A stretch of DNA of 64,000 nucleotides from Perilla frutescens (GCA_026008535.1 BRKX01000011.1:14330001-14394000); one strand, 5' to 3'; shown: positions 11,320 through 24,483, numbered from the stretch's first letter. The notes: generated by a model from the letters alone, not told the origin. A program made the numbers and translations.

Positions 11320-11991
11320 GGGCAAATAGCTAAAAAAAATATCTGAACTATATACTCAATCTCACCTAGACATACGAACTATTTTTCGGTCCAAATACAC
11401 ACCTAAACTATTTAAAAAGTACAGTCGGTCTCCTCAACTATTCAAAATATATCAAATTCACACTTTTCGTTTAATACTGTTAACTTTTTTCATTAAATAA
11501 AATGCCCATAAATTCTTCGACCTAATTATGATTGATTCGAACGATGATACCATGTATTGTGGTATGGTTAGAAAGCCCTCGTCATAGGCTTTCTAATTAT
11601 ACTCTCAATTTGTTAATCGGGTGTTAAATGATAGAATAGTTACATGGAGAAATATCGATGACGAGGATTTGTATTACGAATTAAATTTTAAATCTTGACA
11701 CCGATTCAATATTGGATTTTAAAATTAAAATAGGGGTTTGAAACTCCATAGTGTGGGCTATTTAGCCGTGGTTTCAATTTGTATGATCGAAATTCATAGG
11801 TGATAGAATTGAGCTTGAGAAATTTTAATTAACTGAAAAAACTAACGGTGTTAACTTCAAGTGTCAGTTTGTTCTTTTTGAATAGTTTAAGGGTGATTGT
11901 TCTTTTTAAATAGTTTAGGTGTGTATTTGAGTCAAAAAATAATTCGTACGTCTAGGTAGAATTCGACATATAGTTTGGATGTTTTTTACCC
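11320..11991. mobile_element. non-autonomous Mutator-like element with long terminal inverted repeats
   Basis: About 170 bp at the left end (from GGGCAAATAGC) and the right end (reverse complement starting GGGTAAAAAACATCC) are inverted copies, sharing CCTAGAC, CAAATACACACCTAAAC, TATTTAAAAAG and the GTTAAC-rich inner end. The interior has no transposase-like frame. Long inverted repeats with unrelated cargo are typical of Mutator-like elements. The flanking 9-mers are both A-rich but not identical, so the target duplication is unproven. Confidence 0.7.
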
Positions 11992-12558
11992 AAACCAAAT
12001 GGTACCTTAGCCTTTTTTATCAATGGTAATGGTTTTGTTTATCTCATAAAATGATATTATGTCATTAGTTATCGATATCATTGCACCAATTTATCTTAAT
12101 AAAATATCATTATTTGTTGGGATTAATTACTAATTTGTGGGTACATTTACTCTATAAAAATAATTTATTTACATTAATCAATATAAAGATATTTATTACT
12201 TGTAAATTTATATATACGTTAATTTTAAAATGGAAAAATGATGAAAATGGCCTCCTAGCTCCTTATGAATCATATGATAAACAAAATCAATCGAATAATA
12301 CAAATGTGGAGTTAATTATTTAAAATTAAATTAAATTGTAATTTCAAGTTGCTTTAATATTATTTTTATTTATTAGGTTATTTTAATTTTTATTTAAATA
12401 ATTACAATATAGCAATTATATCATTCATTTATATTATATCATATCATCATGGGAAGAAAAAAATAAATTTCAACTATTTTTAGAGATCAGAAGTCATGGT
12501 GTCATTTTAATAATTTATGTGACCATATTCTGTTAACATTAATCTTTGGTTATTAGTG
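11992..12558. other. AT-rich intergenic DNA, no gene seen
   Basis: Strongly AT-rich with no recognisable coding or repeat structure. The open frame at 12081-12323 is a low-complexity AT artefact. Confidence 0.5.
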
Positions 12559-13171
12559 TGTAACACCCCGAAAAAAAATAATATTTATATTTATTTTATA
12601 GCTAGAAATTTCATGAAATTAGAATCCAAATTATTTGGACTAGTTGATCATAGTCTTAGAGACATTATAAGACCAATAAAAGTATCGATCTTAGTTGAGT
12701 TTTCTAATTAATATTAGAATACATATTATAAAAATAGAGATTAATGGGATCGTCTTGGTACCAAGATCATTCAAATCGAACTTTATTTGGCCTTCTAAGG
12801 AATTTATTTTATTTAACAAATTGAACCCGAAAATTTTATTCTATCCCAATTGGTCCAATTTTTATTCCGAACAAATTCAAGTTTATCTCCAATTAATCAT
12901 TAAATTAAAATGTATGTGTATATATCATATGGATATATGTATGTGAGTGAAAATATTATCTAATTAAATTCCTCCACCAATATATTTCCGCCATTTGGAA
13001 TTAATTGAGGATGTCTAACTATGAATGACATTATGTGTGTTTTCCAATAGTTAATTAGGTTTGCTTAGTCATACAAGTATATAGGCTTGTTTAGTTGTAA
13101 ATATAGGTATACGTGTAAGGATTGGAGTGTAATATATATACATTAGCTTTCCAAATATAAACTATCGAAAA

Positions 13172-13207
13172 AAGAAGAAGAAGAAGAAGAAGAAGAAGAA
13201 GAAGAAA
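13172..13207. repeat. (GAA)n microsatellite
   Basis: An AAG/GAA trinucleotide run inside the LTR remnant. Confidence 0.9.
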
Positions 13208-14544
13208 ACGAAAGAAAAAGCGGAAAAGGTAACCATCGAAGCTATTTTGTAGGATGATTTCTTTTTAGTTCAGGTAATCAAATTCTATAACAACACCGTA
13301 AATTTATCATTTCAAGCTATTTAATTGTTGTTTTATATTTTTAATTTAGCAAGATTTAGCTGATTGTTTCCTTTCGTTTCTTTCGTTTCCTCCATCCTTT
13401 TGGGCCTGCAGAACTTGTTAAGGCTTGTTGATAATTACTAGATGTGCTGGAGATGGTTGGTCGGGTCTTGGTTTGAGTTGGTTGTGTTTGGATTTAGGTA
13501 AGAGTGTGTGTGGAGGTGTTCACGTGTTTTCACTTGTAAGTCTAGGTGTGTGTGGAAAGGGGCTAATGGTGACTCTAAGTCGCGAAGAGGTGCTATTTTG
13601 AAGTCATGAGGTGCTGAAGTTGGGGCAGTGGTTAAGAATGGTGCTTGCTATGGAAGTTCTTGATGATGATGTTAATCAAGGGGATTAGGAAGAAAAATGG
13701 AAATTTGATAAAATAATAAGTTTAATTAATTAAAGTATTTTAAATTTTACAATTTACTCCATTTATTTCAGTTAAGTTCAATTTCCCAAATTAAAAACTT
13801 ATAAGCAATAATTGGGTCCTTAGAGAATTAAATTAAGACTTTTATAAAATGCAATTAAGTCCTATAATTTCTAAAATTTTATATTTTGCCCCGAAAGAAA
13901 TTCTAAAGTTTATAATTCATTCCTAAATGTTAAATCAACCTTCTTAGTCATTGAATTTAGTTCAATTCGTCTTTATCCATTCAATTTTGTTCACGAAGTC
14001 CGATAAATTCTCAATCTAAATTGTTTCGTTCCGTCAAATGCGCATTATTCACCGTTTGACTCTATTTATATTCCAAACGATCCCAAGACATAGGAAATTC
14101 CTACTTAAGTTATTTATGATCTAAGTTATTACCTTATTGACCTATTTGAGGATTCTAAGTTAGAAATTTTAATTTGTATAGGTCGAAACGATCGAGAAGC
14201 ATAGTAGCATCGCATAAATTGCACTGTTTATTGAGATCATCCAGGTAGGTTTTTCTATAACTCACAACTATATTTTAAGTTCGTCCATGAAAAGCATGTT
14301 AAATGTTTTAATAGCATTATTTACGCAATGATTGGATGTTATGAGACTTCATGCACAGAGGAATTCCGACTTACAAGCATAGACGGTTTACTTTGTAACT
14401 AAATGTCTAGATAAGTAACCGTAAAGTATCATGTGATCACATAGGGTCTCTCATCCAATGAAGAAGAGTAAACTTTGTTATAAAGAATGGTTATGATTGA
14501 TTTTAAAGCATGAAAGTATGACTTAGACGAATGATAATGCCCAC

Positions 14545-14564
14545 TGAGTGTTTTCTGGCACTCA
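14545..14564 (+). other. conserved LTR stem-loop (TGAGTG / CACTCA)
   Basis: A six-pair perfect stem with an 8-base loop, in the same context (CCACTGAGT..ACTCA..TTTTCAGGT) as the stem-loops in the other LTRs. Confidence 0.65.
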
Positions 14565-14880
14565 ACCCAAATATTTTCAAATGTTTTCAGGTCCTGGAGT
14601 TCAAGCTGGTTGAGGGCGCGCTGTTAAAGTGGGTTTGATGGTTGACCCTTATGTGGTTTTTGCTTTAAAACCATCTTTAAACTTATGTTTGTGTGTTAAA
14701 TATTAAATGCTTCTGTTGGTACTTGGCAAGCCTTTTAAGTTTGAAAGTTGTTGACCCTAATGGTCAATTTTTGATTGTATATATATATTTTGAATGTATA
14801 TAAGGGTTGACCGTGAAGTTTTTGAATGTGTGGCCTGTTTGGTTATATCTATTGCTTGTTGACAGGTCATAATTTGGTTA

Positions 14881-16101
14881 TATGTGAGTCAGTGATTTTG
14901 AAAGGCTTTGTTGGAAGTTGACTTTAAGAACGCATGAGTGTGGTTTTGAACATTTTTGGAATCATAGTTCAAGGTTCTGATTCCAAAACTGTACCATAAT
15001 CGTGTTTTGATGGTGCTATTTCGATTCCGTATTTTTGGAACTGAGAAACGGCCAATCTCTCTCTCTCCTCTCTCATCCACGTTTCTCTCCTCCAATAGAA
15101 TGGAGACAAACTGGATATGTAAATTATATTTGGATAAATAGATAAAATTCATATATCTTTTATATAATATATAAAAAAAATTAAAAAAACATCAATATTC
15201 ATATTTTTTCGTTCTCTGTAAATAATAGAGTCTAATATTGCTATATTATGACACATCTCTCAAATTTTTCAATATTTTATTCTATAAAATTTAACATTTT
15301 TTCCTCTATCTTCCTATGGATCGAGGAAATAATTTTTTCTTCAATCCTCGGTATGAAAATCACTCCCAAGATTATTTTCCCAACCTTAAAAATCTTCCAA
15401 CTTCCGAAGAATTTCACAGTTCAATTATATGAATTCCCAATTTTCACATAATTCTTCTCATTCTCCTAATCTCGAATACCAAACCTCTCAAAACATCTCT
15501 GAAAATGCACTCAAAAATGTGCAATAAACACACACAAACCCTTCAAACTGGACAGATCAAGAAGATATATAACACTTATGTCTTCTTGGTGTTTCGTGAG
15601 TAATAATCCTATTACTGGCTAGAACCAAAATAGTAACTCATTTTGGTCAAAAGTTTTAAACTTGTATGATAAAAGTCGAGCTGAAAATCCCGATATTGGT
15701 GACCCTCGAACCTCAGAATCATTGAGGCAACGTTTGCTCAATTATTTTGTGAAACACCAATTATGATAATGTACTAGCATGCATGTGACTTTACTGGAGT
15801 GCATGTCATGTGACTTTACTGACTTTTATCATGTAACATGCATGTAAGAAATTAAAGTGCTTCATTCTATTCCATATGACTCTTGTCATGTCACTTTCAA
15901 AATAATTGCTACTTTAATAACGTGCATATGAGAAATTAAAGTGCTTCACTATCATCCATGTGACTTTTGTCATGTCACTTTCAAAAAACTATGAGAAATA
16001 ATTGTAATTTTACCATATATATATAGACACAAACCTTATAGAAATGCACATAAATCTCATTCATATTTTCCAACTCAAATATTGAATCTACCCTAAAAAA
16101 A
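14881..16101. other. intergenic DNA with a diverged tandem repeat at 15848-15990
   Basis: Two copies of an 83-bp unit lie at about 15848 and 15931, with phrases AGAAATTAAAGTGCTTCA and CATGTCACTTTCAAAA. Around 14955-15050 are GGTTCTGATTCC-like phrases similar to 10620-10770. It may include the 5' flank of the Harbinger-like element that follows. No gene was recognised. Confidence 0.5.
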
Positions 16102-17420
16102 ATGGCATCAGATTCTAGTTTTGATGCTTCCAATTTCCTCGATGATAATGAATGGGTAGCAAGCATTACTGAACAAAATTAGAGACTCAACCACATCATC
16201 GAAGATGTGATCAATATTCATGCTGCTGAACTATTATTATAACCTAACAATCATCATGTTAGAGCTACAATGCATTACATTGAACGAATACGCGAGAAAG
16301 GTCATGAAAGTGTGTTCAAGTAGTACTTTGCAGAAGATCCAATCTATTCACCGGAGATGTTTCAAATAAGGTATCACATGCGAAAGTCATTGTTCGGACG
16401 TCAGGCTCGTTGCCACTGATGAATTTTTCCAAAAACGGGTTGATGCCACTGGTCATCGAGGTATGTCTGCGATTCAAAAATGTACTGCAGCTATGAGGGT
16501 GTTGGTACAGATCATTAATAGACTTGCATGATGAATACTTACGAATAAGTGCACAACTTATTCGTAAATCGATTATCAAATTCGTTGAAGGCGTAATTTC
16601 CAACTTTGGTGATGAGTACCTCAGAAAGCCCACATTGCAACTTTTCTTCATGTCGGAGAACAACGCGGTTTCCCAGGTATGTTGGGAAGTATTGACTGCA
16701 TGCACTGGGAATGGAAAAATTGTCCTACTTCACAGGCAGGGCAATATGCAGGAAAAAGTGGTACCCCAACAATAATTTTGGAAGCAATTGCATCCGTCGC
16801 AAGACCTATGGATCTGACGTGCATTTTTCGAAACCCGGGGTTCAAAAATTGATATCAATGTACTTGATCAATCTTCTCTTTTTGATAATATTTTGGAAGG
16901 TCGGGCACCAAAGGTCAATTATGTTGTAAATGGCAAAAAAAATTATATGGGATATTATTTGACTGATGGCATATATCCTCAATGGGCAGCAGTTGTCAAA
17001 TATATTCCTGCTCCACAAATTCGGAAGCACTAATTATTTGCTCAACATCAAGAGGCAGCCCTCAAAGATAAAAGCTCGTTTTGCTTTTATCAAATGTTCA
17101 TGTCTTATTTGGCATCGTGGCATTATTGAAAAAATAATGATTGCTTGCATCATATGCATAATATGATAGTGGGGGATGAAAGGAGCACTTACCTAAACTA
17201 TCATGATCCGACGGAATTTATAGAAGATCGAGTTAGATAGAATAATCAACAAAGTGAAGAATAAGAAGAAGAAAATGATCTCATTTACTCTACGAAGAGG
17301 ATTGCAAGCTTATCGAGCTATATGAAAACTAGGTCACAACTTCACAATCGAGAAGCTCACGACATTCTTCGTGATGACTTGATTAAGCATATATGGCAAA
17401 AATTCGGCAATCGTAACTAA
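16102..17420 (+). pseudogene. PIF/Harbinger-type DDE transposase, decayed
   Basis: It opens at ATG 16102 (MASDSSFDAS) and ends at TAA 17418-17420 with HIWQKFG, the usual C-terminus of plant PIF/Harbinger-derived proteins. Diagnostic pieces are scattered over three frames: FFQKRVDATGHRGMSAIQKC near 16420-16485; the first catalytic-D motif [14 protein letters not shown] near 16685-16730; [13 protein letters not shown] near 16750-16790; YYLTDGIYPQWA near 16950-16985; and LFAQHQEAA near 17035-17060. Stops and at least four frame changes prevent a product, and the region expected to carry the last acidic catalytic residue is eroded. Terminal repeats were not identified. Confidence 0.85.
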
Positions 17421-17900
17421 ATTTATTTTTTTTCATCTATTTTAATTATCGTTTGTTTATTTTCAATTCATGTTGAATTTATTGTTATTTATGTTCTTAG
17501 TTTGATTATTTTGTATTTTATCATATTGTCTATTTTATATAAATTTGTTATTTTGTGTTGTTACAATTTTTAATAATAATAATAATTGTTTATTTTAATT
17601 CTAATTAATTATATTATATTTATTAATAAAAGAAATAAAAAAATAATATATAATATTGTGATTGACTGTTTGGATTAGTTACTGATAAACTATTAAATTA
17701 TACGTGATTAGGTTGGGTGGAATATTGGTGACGTAGAAAAGAGAAAAATTAATTAAATATTGAATTTGTTAGCGAGGTAGTGCAAACAAAACTATTGAAA
17801 ATTGAAATGCAAAAAAGCTGAAAATGCAATAGACCTCTCTGAAAAAAGGATTCGGTGTTTTAATTCAGAAAACCTTCGTCTTCTCCCTCTCTCCTTGAGC
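17421..17900. other. AT-rich upstream region of the gene at 17901
   Basis: It contains the 3' flank of the Harbinger remnant and presumably the promoter and 5' UTR of the next gene. The frame of that gene stays open upstream to 17802, but the sequence there (lysine-rich, then a pyrimidine-rich leader) looks like 5' UTR. No convincing TATA box was singled out. Confidence 0.45.
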
Positions 17901-18749
17901 ATGGCGTCAAGAATTTCTCGCAAGCTTACCTCTAATCTCCTGCGCCATTCTCTCACATCAAAACCCCTTTCTCTCACTTCCCAAAATCTTCAGCGGCGAT
18001 CACTATTTGCGTCCAATCACACCCATGAAAATTCATCCACCCTTCCGTCTCTGGATCAACTTTATCATCTAAGATCTCTTGAAAAAACCCCAGAAAATCT
18101 CAAAATCCATCAAGTTTTGGCAAAACGACGCGCAAATTTATGCCCCAAATCACTCACTCATCATCATTCACTGCTAAACCCTCATAGTTTTCAAAACCCT
18201 AATGCATTTACCGGAAAAATCAGATTTCTATCCACCTCCACTCCAAAACAATCGTCACCAATCAATGAAAACCCAGAAACCCCAAACGAAACCCCGATCC
18301 AAAATCAAGAATTCAAGCACCAAGAAATCACTGGTCCAACCGTGGACCGTGATCTATCGGCATTGGCCAACGAGACGCGGGAAGTTCTGGAGACGATGAT
18401 GAAGACTGTTTATAGCTTGAGCAAGGTTTTGGCTGGTTTAGGATTGATTCATCTTGGTCTGGGAGCTTGGATGTCATACAGCATGCGGAATTCGCCTCTT
18501 CTGGAGGTGTCGATTCAGAGTTTGCTGGCGTTTGGACTGCCTTTTTCGGTTGCATTTATGCTGAGGCGGTCGTTGAAGCCAATGTACTTCTTCAAGAAGA
18601 TGGAGGAGCAAGGCAGGCTGCAGATTCTGACCCTTACTCTTCAGGTTGCAAAAGGTTTGAATACGTTTTTTGTGCGCGTTCGTGGTGTTACGTATCTATG
18701 CATTGCTGGTGCATCGGTTAGTTTGATATACGCTGTGGTATCTAGATGA
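17901..18749 (+). CDS. probable mitochondrial (or plastid) membrane protein of unknown function, 282 aa
   Basis: Uninterrupted single-exon frame. I prefer ATG 17901 (MASRISRK) over the in-frame ATG at 17802: it follows a CT-rich leader and gives a classical organelle presequence. Residues 1-35 are rich in R, K, S and L with no acidic residue. A second presequence-like site, IRFLSTST, lies near residue 105. A polar linker follows, then a helix (about 150-175) and three hydrophobic segments at about 176-193, 204-223 and 263-280. The C-terminus is VVSR. I do not recognise a named family; it resembles the many plant-specific small membrane proteins of mitochondria. Function is unknown. It is the only intact gene in the left half of the window. 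Confidence 0.85.
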   Translation: MASRISRKLTSNLLRHSLTSKPLSLTSQNLQRRSLFASNHTHENSSTLPSLDQLYHLRSLEKTPENLKIHQVLAKRRANLCPKSLTHHHSLLNPHSFQNPNAFTGKIRFLSTSTPKQSSPINENPETPNETPIQNQEFKHQEITGPTVDRDLSALANETREVLETMMKTVYSLSKVLAGLGLIHLGLGAWMSYSMRNSPLLEVSIQSLLAFGLPFSVAFMLRRSLKPMYFFKKMEEQGRLQILTLTLQVAKGLNTFFVRVRGVTYLCIAGASVSLIYAVVSR

Positions 18750-21591
18750 TTTTACTTTGTGTTTTTATTAGTGAGATTGAGAAATGTGGTTTTTGCTCAG
18801 ATTTTTGTTTCCGGGGAAGTTCTGTTTAGTATTGATTACTGGTTTTGGAACATATGCTAGGCGTTTATCAGTGGATTATCTTGTTATTATTTTCTGAGGA
18901 AATAAGTTAGGATTATGCAGCTGTGCTAACAGAGATAATTGCTACTTATGAATCTATATATCAAAATTTTTAGCATATATTGACTTGTATGTGCTTAATT
19001 CAATCTTGTACTTGATTTTTGATCGAAGATTTTGCTTCTAGGCATTGCTTTAACTGCGTAATGTATTTAAGTTGACACCCTTGAGGAGCGTGTTATTTAT
19101 TTAGAAGTGCAATTTCTAAAGAGTAGTTCTTACTCTTTGATGAGACGTGATGCCTGTGTGGAAGCATTCATTGAGATATTAGATCGATTGTATGCTGTAT
19201 TCTTGCAAATTGTGAAAAAGATAGATGTTTTGGATTGATTAGTGAAACTTTGAAGTATGTATTAAAATTGCTGTAAGATAATATGCACTAAATAGGATTG
19301 GAGTCATTGTAAAAGCATTTGTTACTCACTCTAGCATTTCAGTGATGGCTTTGGGGGTGGGTTGTTTTAAATGTATAACAGGATATATGGTTGTTGAGGT
19401 GTATCAGCTATTTTCCTTTGATATTTTATTTCCTAGTTATCAGGTTTGGTTGTTGGAGAATTTGATATAGAATAGAACTACGGCCGCTGATAAGAATCTC
19501 TGAAACTATCTTGCAGTTAAGTGAAATGAAAATTAAGACATATTGTCGGAGACCTCAATGCATCTCGTCTTCAGTCATAGCAGTGGTCATCTTGTGGCAG
19601 TTAGTTGTGAAGTTTGAATTTGGAAATATCGCCTAGAATCACTCTTGTTTGTGTTGCAACGCAGGGAAAACATCTCTTTCTTGTTTCAGCGGTTTTCATT
19701 GAAATTTAAAGATATTGCATATTTGCATCATGGTGCAAAGAAGAGGAAAACTCGATGGGGACACCTCTTGGGGCTGCTGGCCCTGAGGTGAATGACATTC
19801 CGTGCAATACCTCTGCACGTGAATGTCGTCTCCACACCTTGCCTACATATTTTTAGGTTGAGAAAAACATGTAGGCAATACATTCTTTCCATACACGTTG
19901 TACGGAATGTCAGACACCACCCTCAATTTTTCGAAAAAAAAAGATCTTTTCTTTATTTTCTGCTGGTTAAAAGACCATTCAGCTATGCATCCCAAGGCCA
20001 ATTCATCTTTATTTTGCTGGCTTGCATATTGTGTTGCAGTATGGGAGAAAATGTCTGATTTATCCCTGCAAGGCCACGTTGCAGTGCAAAATTTTCACAT
20101 TACAACTTGAATTTCACATCATGCTGTATGACATCTGAGCTGTTTGTGTATTTCCATCCAAAATGTTGAGTATCTCATATATTACATGTTGAGTATCTCA
20201 TATATTACGAATCTACTACTGCACTTGTAGTTAATATATTCTATTTTTAAAAAATGAAGAAATTGAATTCCACTTTCAACGCAAGACCTAGCTTGAAAAA
20301 AAATGGAATTTTTATTCGAAAGTTACATTTTAATGTACAATATTCTAACAAATCTAGCATGAGAATAAATTTTTAACATGCCGAATCTGGGCATGGGTTG
20401 TCGGAATAATGAGATTAGTGTATATTTAGCTAGTTATATATATACCAATCTCCTTAATTCTGGCAAATCGCGTCAGATTTGTGATGTCACACGTTTCACT
20501 AAGATTTTCAAAATTTGAGAAATCTCGGAACCACCCATTAATAGTAATAGAACTCTGCGCGAGCCTTAGAACCAGAAATAAATAGGCTTTTTTATTCACT
20601 TCAATTAGAATTCCTACTGTATATTTTTTAATTTTTGAAACAAAAGTGTTAATGACTCCAAAAATTCAACCAAGACACTTTGGTCCTAAAAAAAAAGTCA
20701 AATCGAAGTAATTCTTTAGAAAGCACTCTGGTTCGATAATTCTTTTTCGAAGATTGGATTATAGTTCGAAGTTCTTCAACAGCCGATTGCAGCGCTTCTG
20801 GCCGAATAAGTAGTGCCCATTTCAGACATCAAAAATTCAAAAATTAGGAGCGGCTAGGGCTTGTTTTGAAGTTAGGGATCGAGTCTGATGAGCATGAGAT
20901 GGAATTTGAGTGAGATTGGTATTGGATGTGGATTCTTGGGAGGATTGTGAAGAAGTTTCTCTCTCTCTCTCTCTCTCTCACATTAAATTGGTTTTAATTG
21001 ATTTTTTGAAGGTGCATGCATGAAAAATGTAGTGTAGAATAAAAATAAAAATAAAAAAACAGTAATTGTGGTGTGGGGTAATTTTTGTAGTGTAAACAGA
21101 AACAACATTTAATAGAGTTTGATCAACTGACAATAAAAATTAACAAAAACATAAGATTAAATATTATGAAATATTCAGAAAACTAGCACGAAAAAAAAAT
21201 CACAGATCCAGAAAGCAGTGGAAGGATAGAATCATCATACCTTTTATTTAAATTTTTTCATTTTTTTTTCTATTTTCCTATTGAAAGGCTTATGTAAATC
21301 AAAACAAAGCAAAAACAAAGTGTGAAAGCATAATAATGTCTTCAGCCGCATTGTGTCCTTAATATATTCACAAAATAGACTTCTACTACTACCCCCCACA
21401 TTCACTCTACTAAAGTAAAGCAAAACGAGGAAATTATTCCTCAACTCATGCACTCCCCCAAGCAAAAAACAATATGCTTGTACAGCTGCTGCTGATCACG
21501 TAAGGTTTCGACCCCGATATTCAAAATTTCTCTGCACGGCGCTGAGCCACCCAACGATAAAAAAAATGTAACCAAACTGGACTGGAACAGA
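18750..21591. other. 3' UTR and intergenic region between two convergent genes
   Basis: Downstream of the stop at 18749 lies less AT-biased DNA to about 20110 that could include a long or spliced 3' UTR. It contains a multi-armed inverted repeat (19787-19925), a 23-bp direct repeat (two copies of ATGTTGAGTATCTC.. near 20163-20208) and a CT microsatellite at 20958-20979. The region just above 21240 is probably 3' UTR of the minus-strand gene. No further coding region was recognised; frames at 19792-20110 are shadows of the inverted repeat. Confidence 0.5.
19787..19925 (+). ncRNA. candidate structured RNA / miRNA-like hairpin
   Basis: TGACATTCCGTGCAA near 19793-19807 pairs with TTGTACGGAATGTCA near 19898-19912 (15 pairs, one G:U). 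Outside this GGTG pairs with CACC, and inside TTGCCTACAT (19839-19848) pairs perfectly with ATGTAGGCAA (19869-19878). The left arm can alternatively fold on itself (GACATTC..GAATGTC with GTGCA..TGCAC). I do not recognise a known plant miRNA in either arm. It could be a young miRNA-type locus, an RNA element of the upstream 3' UTR, or a small transposon remnant. Confidence 0.35.
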
Positions 21592-24341
21592 CTAGGCAGT
21601 TCCCGAACTCCCATTTGTCTTGGGTTCTGCTCTGACATATGTGAGACTACGCGTAGTTGGTGATGGAATCATGCTGTTAGAGGCCTGACCTGAAGTCTCC
21701 GTCACAGTTGAGTCAGCCCCTCGCTTCCACTGGAAACTCCGTGCACCAGGCTTCATAGGTACACGACCCCTGTATAAACTGGGTATACCTCTAGCAAAAG
21801 GACCTCTGCCATATCTTGGAACAACAAAAGGAGATGCTCGGGCCACGCGAGGCCATGTCATGACAGATGCAGCATCAGGTTGAGCGGAGTTTTTCTTTAC
21901 AATCTGAACATATATAATCAACGCATGCAGTCAAAAACAGTGCAGCATTATATCTCAGATACATACAATTCACAATTGACACCATGCTGGGACTTTTGGA
22001 AAATAATTTAGCACAATAGCACTTTTAAGTCACTTATTGAGTCAAGTTATTCAATTTCATTTAAAGGTTTCCCAAGTTAGTGTGGAGAATTTCATGTTAG
22101 TTGGCTCAATATCAGATTATCTTCACAGAAATTACAAAAAAGCCCCTTGAACAGCCAAACATACTTCCAAACTAAACTTCCCTCTATTTTTTGGATAAAA
22201 ATAACTATCAAGCATCTGAGGAAACAAAACATGATAAATTTCTTTTCAAAATTTTAGCCATCAGCCGGACTGCATAGATGGTAGACAAATTCTATAAGGC
22301 TTGGGAGTTCATTCGATAATTGATCCAACTGTTATTAATAACCTAATTATTATATTCAACCCATTTTCTATCTTTGAACCCCCATAACTTTTTAGGTTTT
22401 GAAATTTATAACACAATACCTATAATAACCTCATCCTACAACCCCCACCCCTCAAAAATATATTTATATACAGCCAATTCCTACCCAATTCAAAATGTTG
22501 CTTCCCATGGATACACCCTCAAATTGAATCCCATCATATTGAAACCCTAATCAAAATGATTCCGCTGCTCCCTCACTCATATTAATTGGTGAGATTTGAC
22601 TATTATTTGTTGAACAATGAATGGACCAAATACTAAGAAATGCTGGTCTGTATTATGACCAGACGCTAAATTTTGGGCAGATTAGTATTTTTCAAATTTA
22701 TATTATTTGGTACAAGAAATCACGAAGTATCAACACAAAACTATTAAAATATGGTAATTATCAAGCATTAGCATACAATATCACCGACATTGTCAATAAG
22801 TTCTATTTTACAATCTAGTTTATACAAATATTAATACTTATTTATAAATATAGCTATAAATATTTGTGGGAAATTTATATTCTTAAATACAAATATTCAT
22901 AAATATGTTATATATGAACATATGTATCTACTTATTCTCAAATATATATACATACATACATACATACATATATATATTGTATATATATAGATATATATAT
23001 ATATATATATATTTGATATGCTTAGCAGTTGGCGCCTCTTGTGAGCTCCATTCCACATCAGAAACTTATTCTTTATTTTTTCTTCTCGCATCGTTGCTGC
23101 TTCACCACAGAGATGAGATTCAGATTGATGCAGCTTCATTAGGGCTCACTCTTCACCACTCTTTCTCCCCCCCCCCCTACAAATTCTATTATGTTCTTTT
23201 CTTCGATCATAACTGAAAATTCAGATAATTTATTTTTTTCTTCCAACCCCTAGAAAACAACCGCAGATCAAATTCAGCACTCTTCCACATCAGCGATTTC
23301 TTTCTGCATTTTTGCTCGCTGCTCTGCTCTTTCTCCCCCATTCTCCATTTCTCTGCTCATTTTCTCCTGTGCACCCACTACTCTTTCTCCCTTGCTCTGC
23401 AAACTATTAATTTATTATCCTGCACTGTCTTTCTCCCTTGCTCTGCAAATCTTAATTTCTTCCTATCCCTATTCTCAATTCTCTATTTCACATAGAAAAG
23501 AAAAACTACAATATTCCCACTTCACTAGTTCACTTTTTTCCAGCCCAATAACTCACAATCTTTAAATTTCAAGGGGCTGTGGAAATATGGGTTAATCCAT
23601 ACTGTACAAGTATGAAATTTTGTTTTTAACCTTTTCAATTAACAATAGAAAAAAGATCTCATATATTTCCCACATGTTCTTGTGCTCAGACTATGATGGT
23701 GCCACACAGAAATCTTGATCTTGTGTTCCTCAATTTCATCGAATTTTCGATCAAGACAATAAACACCGCGAGATGGGAAGATATACGGCTATGCATGAGG
23801 TTGCAAAAGCATTGAATGCGGAAGTGATGTTGATGAAGAGGTCAATATTGATTAATTTTCTCTCCTAAATTAAGTTAGACGAAGGAACACGGCAGAGGTT
23901 GGATGGACATAACTAGTATTAATGGCAACCATATCTCCCCTCTCTCTTTATCTTGTGGGGGTTTTACTGCGAACGGATACCTGCTTCGACTTTAATTTCA
24001 AGTGGCGGGTTGAATGTTTATGGGATTATCCATTCATCAGTTCTTTACAACTTAATGTCAGCAAATTGGGGAAAATGTGACCCAAGAGCAGTAGCACAAG
24101 AAAAGATATTCCATTTTTTATTTTTTTTCTTGCATGAAGGAAGAACTGATTTTATCTTTGCAAGAGGGAAGAGGCAAGAGAGTGACAGAGAGAGAACCGT
24201 GAACAGCAGGTAAAGAAAAGATAATTATGTCCTAGCGAAGAGAAGAGAAAGATGGAAAGGATAGAGGAGAAACCGTCTTAAATGGCAGGGAAAGAGGAAG
24301 TAAAAATTCAGAGTAGAAATGACTTAGAGGGAAGAGGGCAA

Positions 24342-24381
<40 letters not shown>

Positions 24382-24483
24382 GAATAGGCACAAGGAGAGA
24401 GCATGGAATGGGAAGAAAAAAAATCAACTTTCATGAAGTGGAAGGGCGCTCATCACAGGCACTTGCCTTGGTTGCTCAGCTTA

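Larger units (their letters stand above)
12559..14880 (+). repeat. old gypsy LTR remnant (solo or truncated)
   Basis: It begins TGTAACACCCCG at 12559, the start shared in form by the other gypsy LTRs here (TGTAATACCCCG, TGTGATACCCCG). Near 14541-14595 it has the conserved CCACTGAGTG..CACTCA stem-loop followed by CCCAAATATTTTCAAATG and TTTTCAGGT, which matches the LARD LTR at 52321-52372. No clear CA end is seen; the match fades by about 14880. No primer-binding site or internal region follows, so it is a solo LTR or a truncated end. Confidence 0.6.

Noticed and set aside
22897..23216. Overlapping frames on both strands with IYIYIY runs
   Set aside because: They read through a TACA/TA microsatellite inside an intron.
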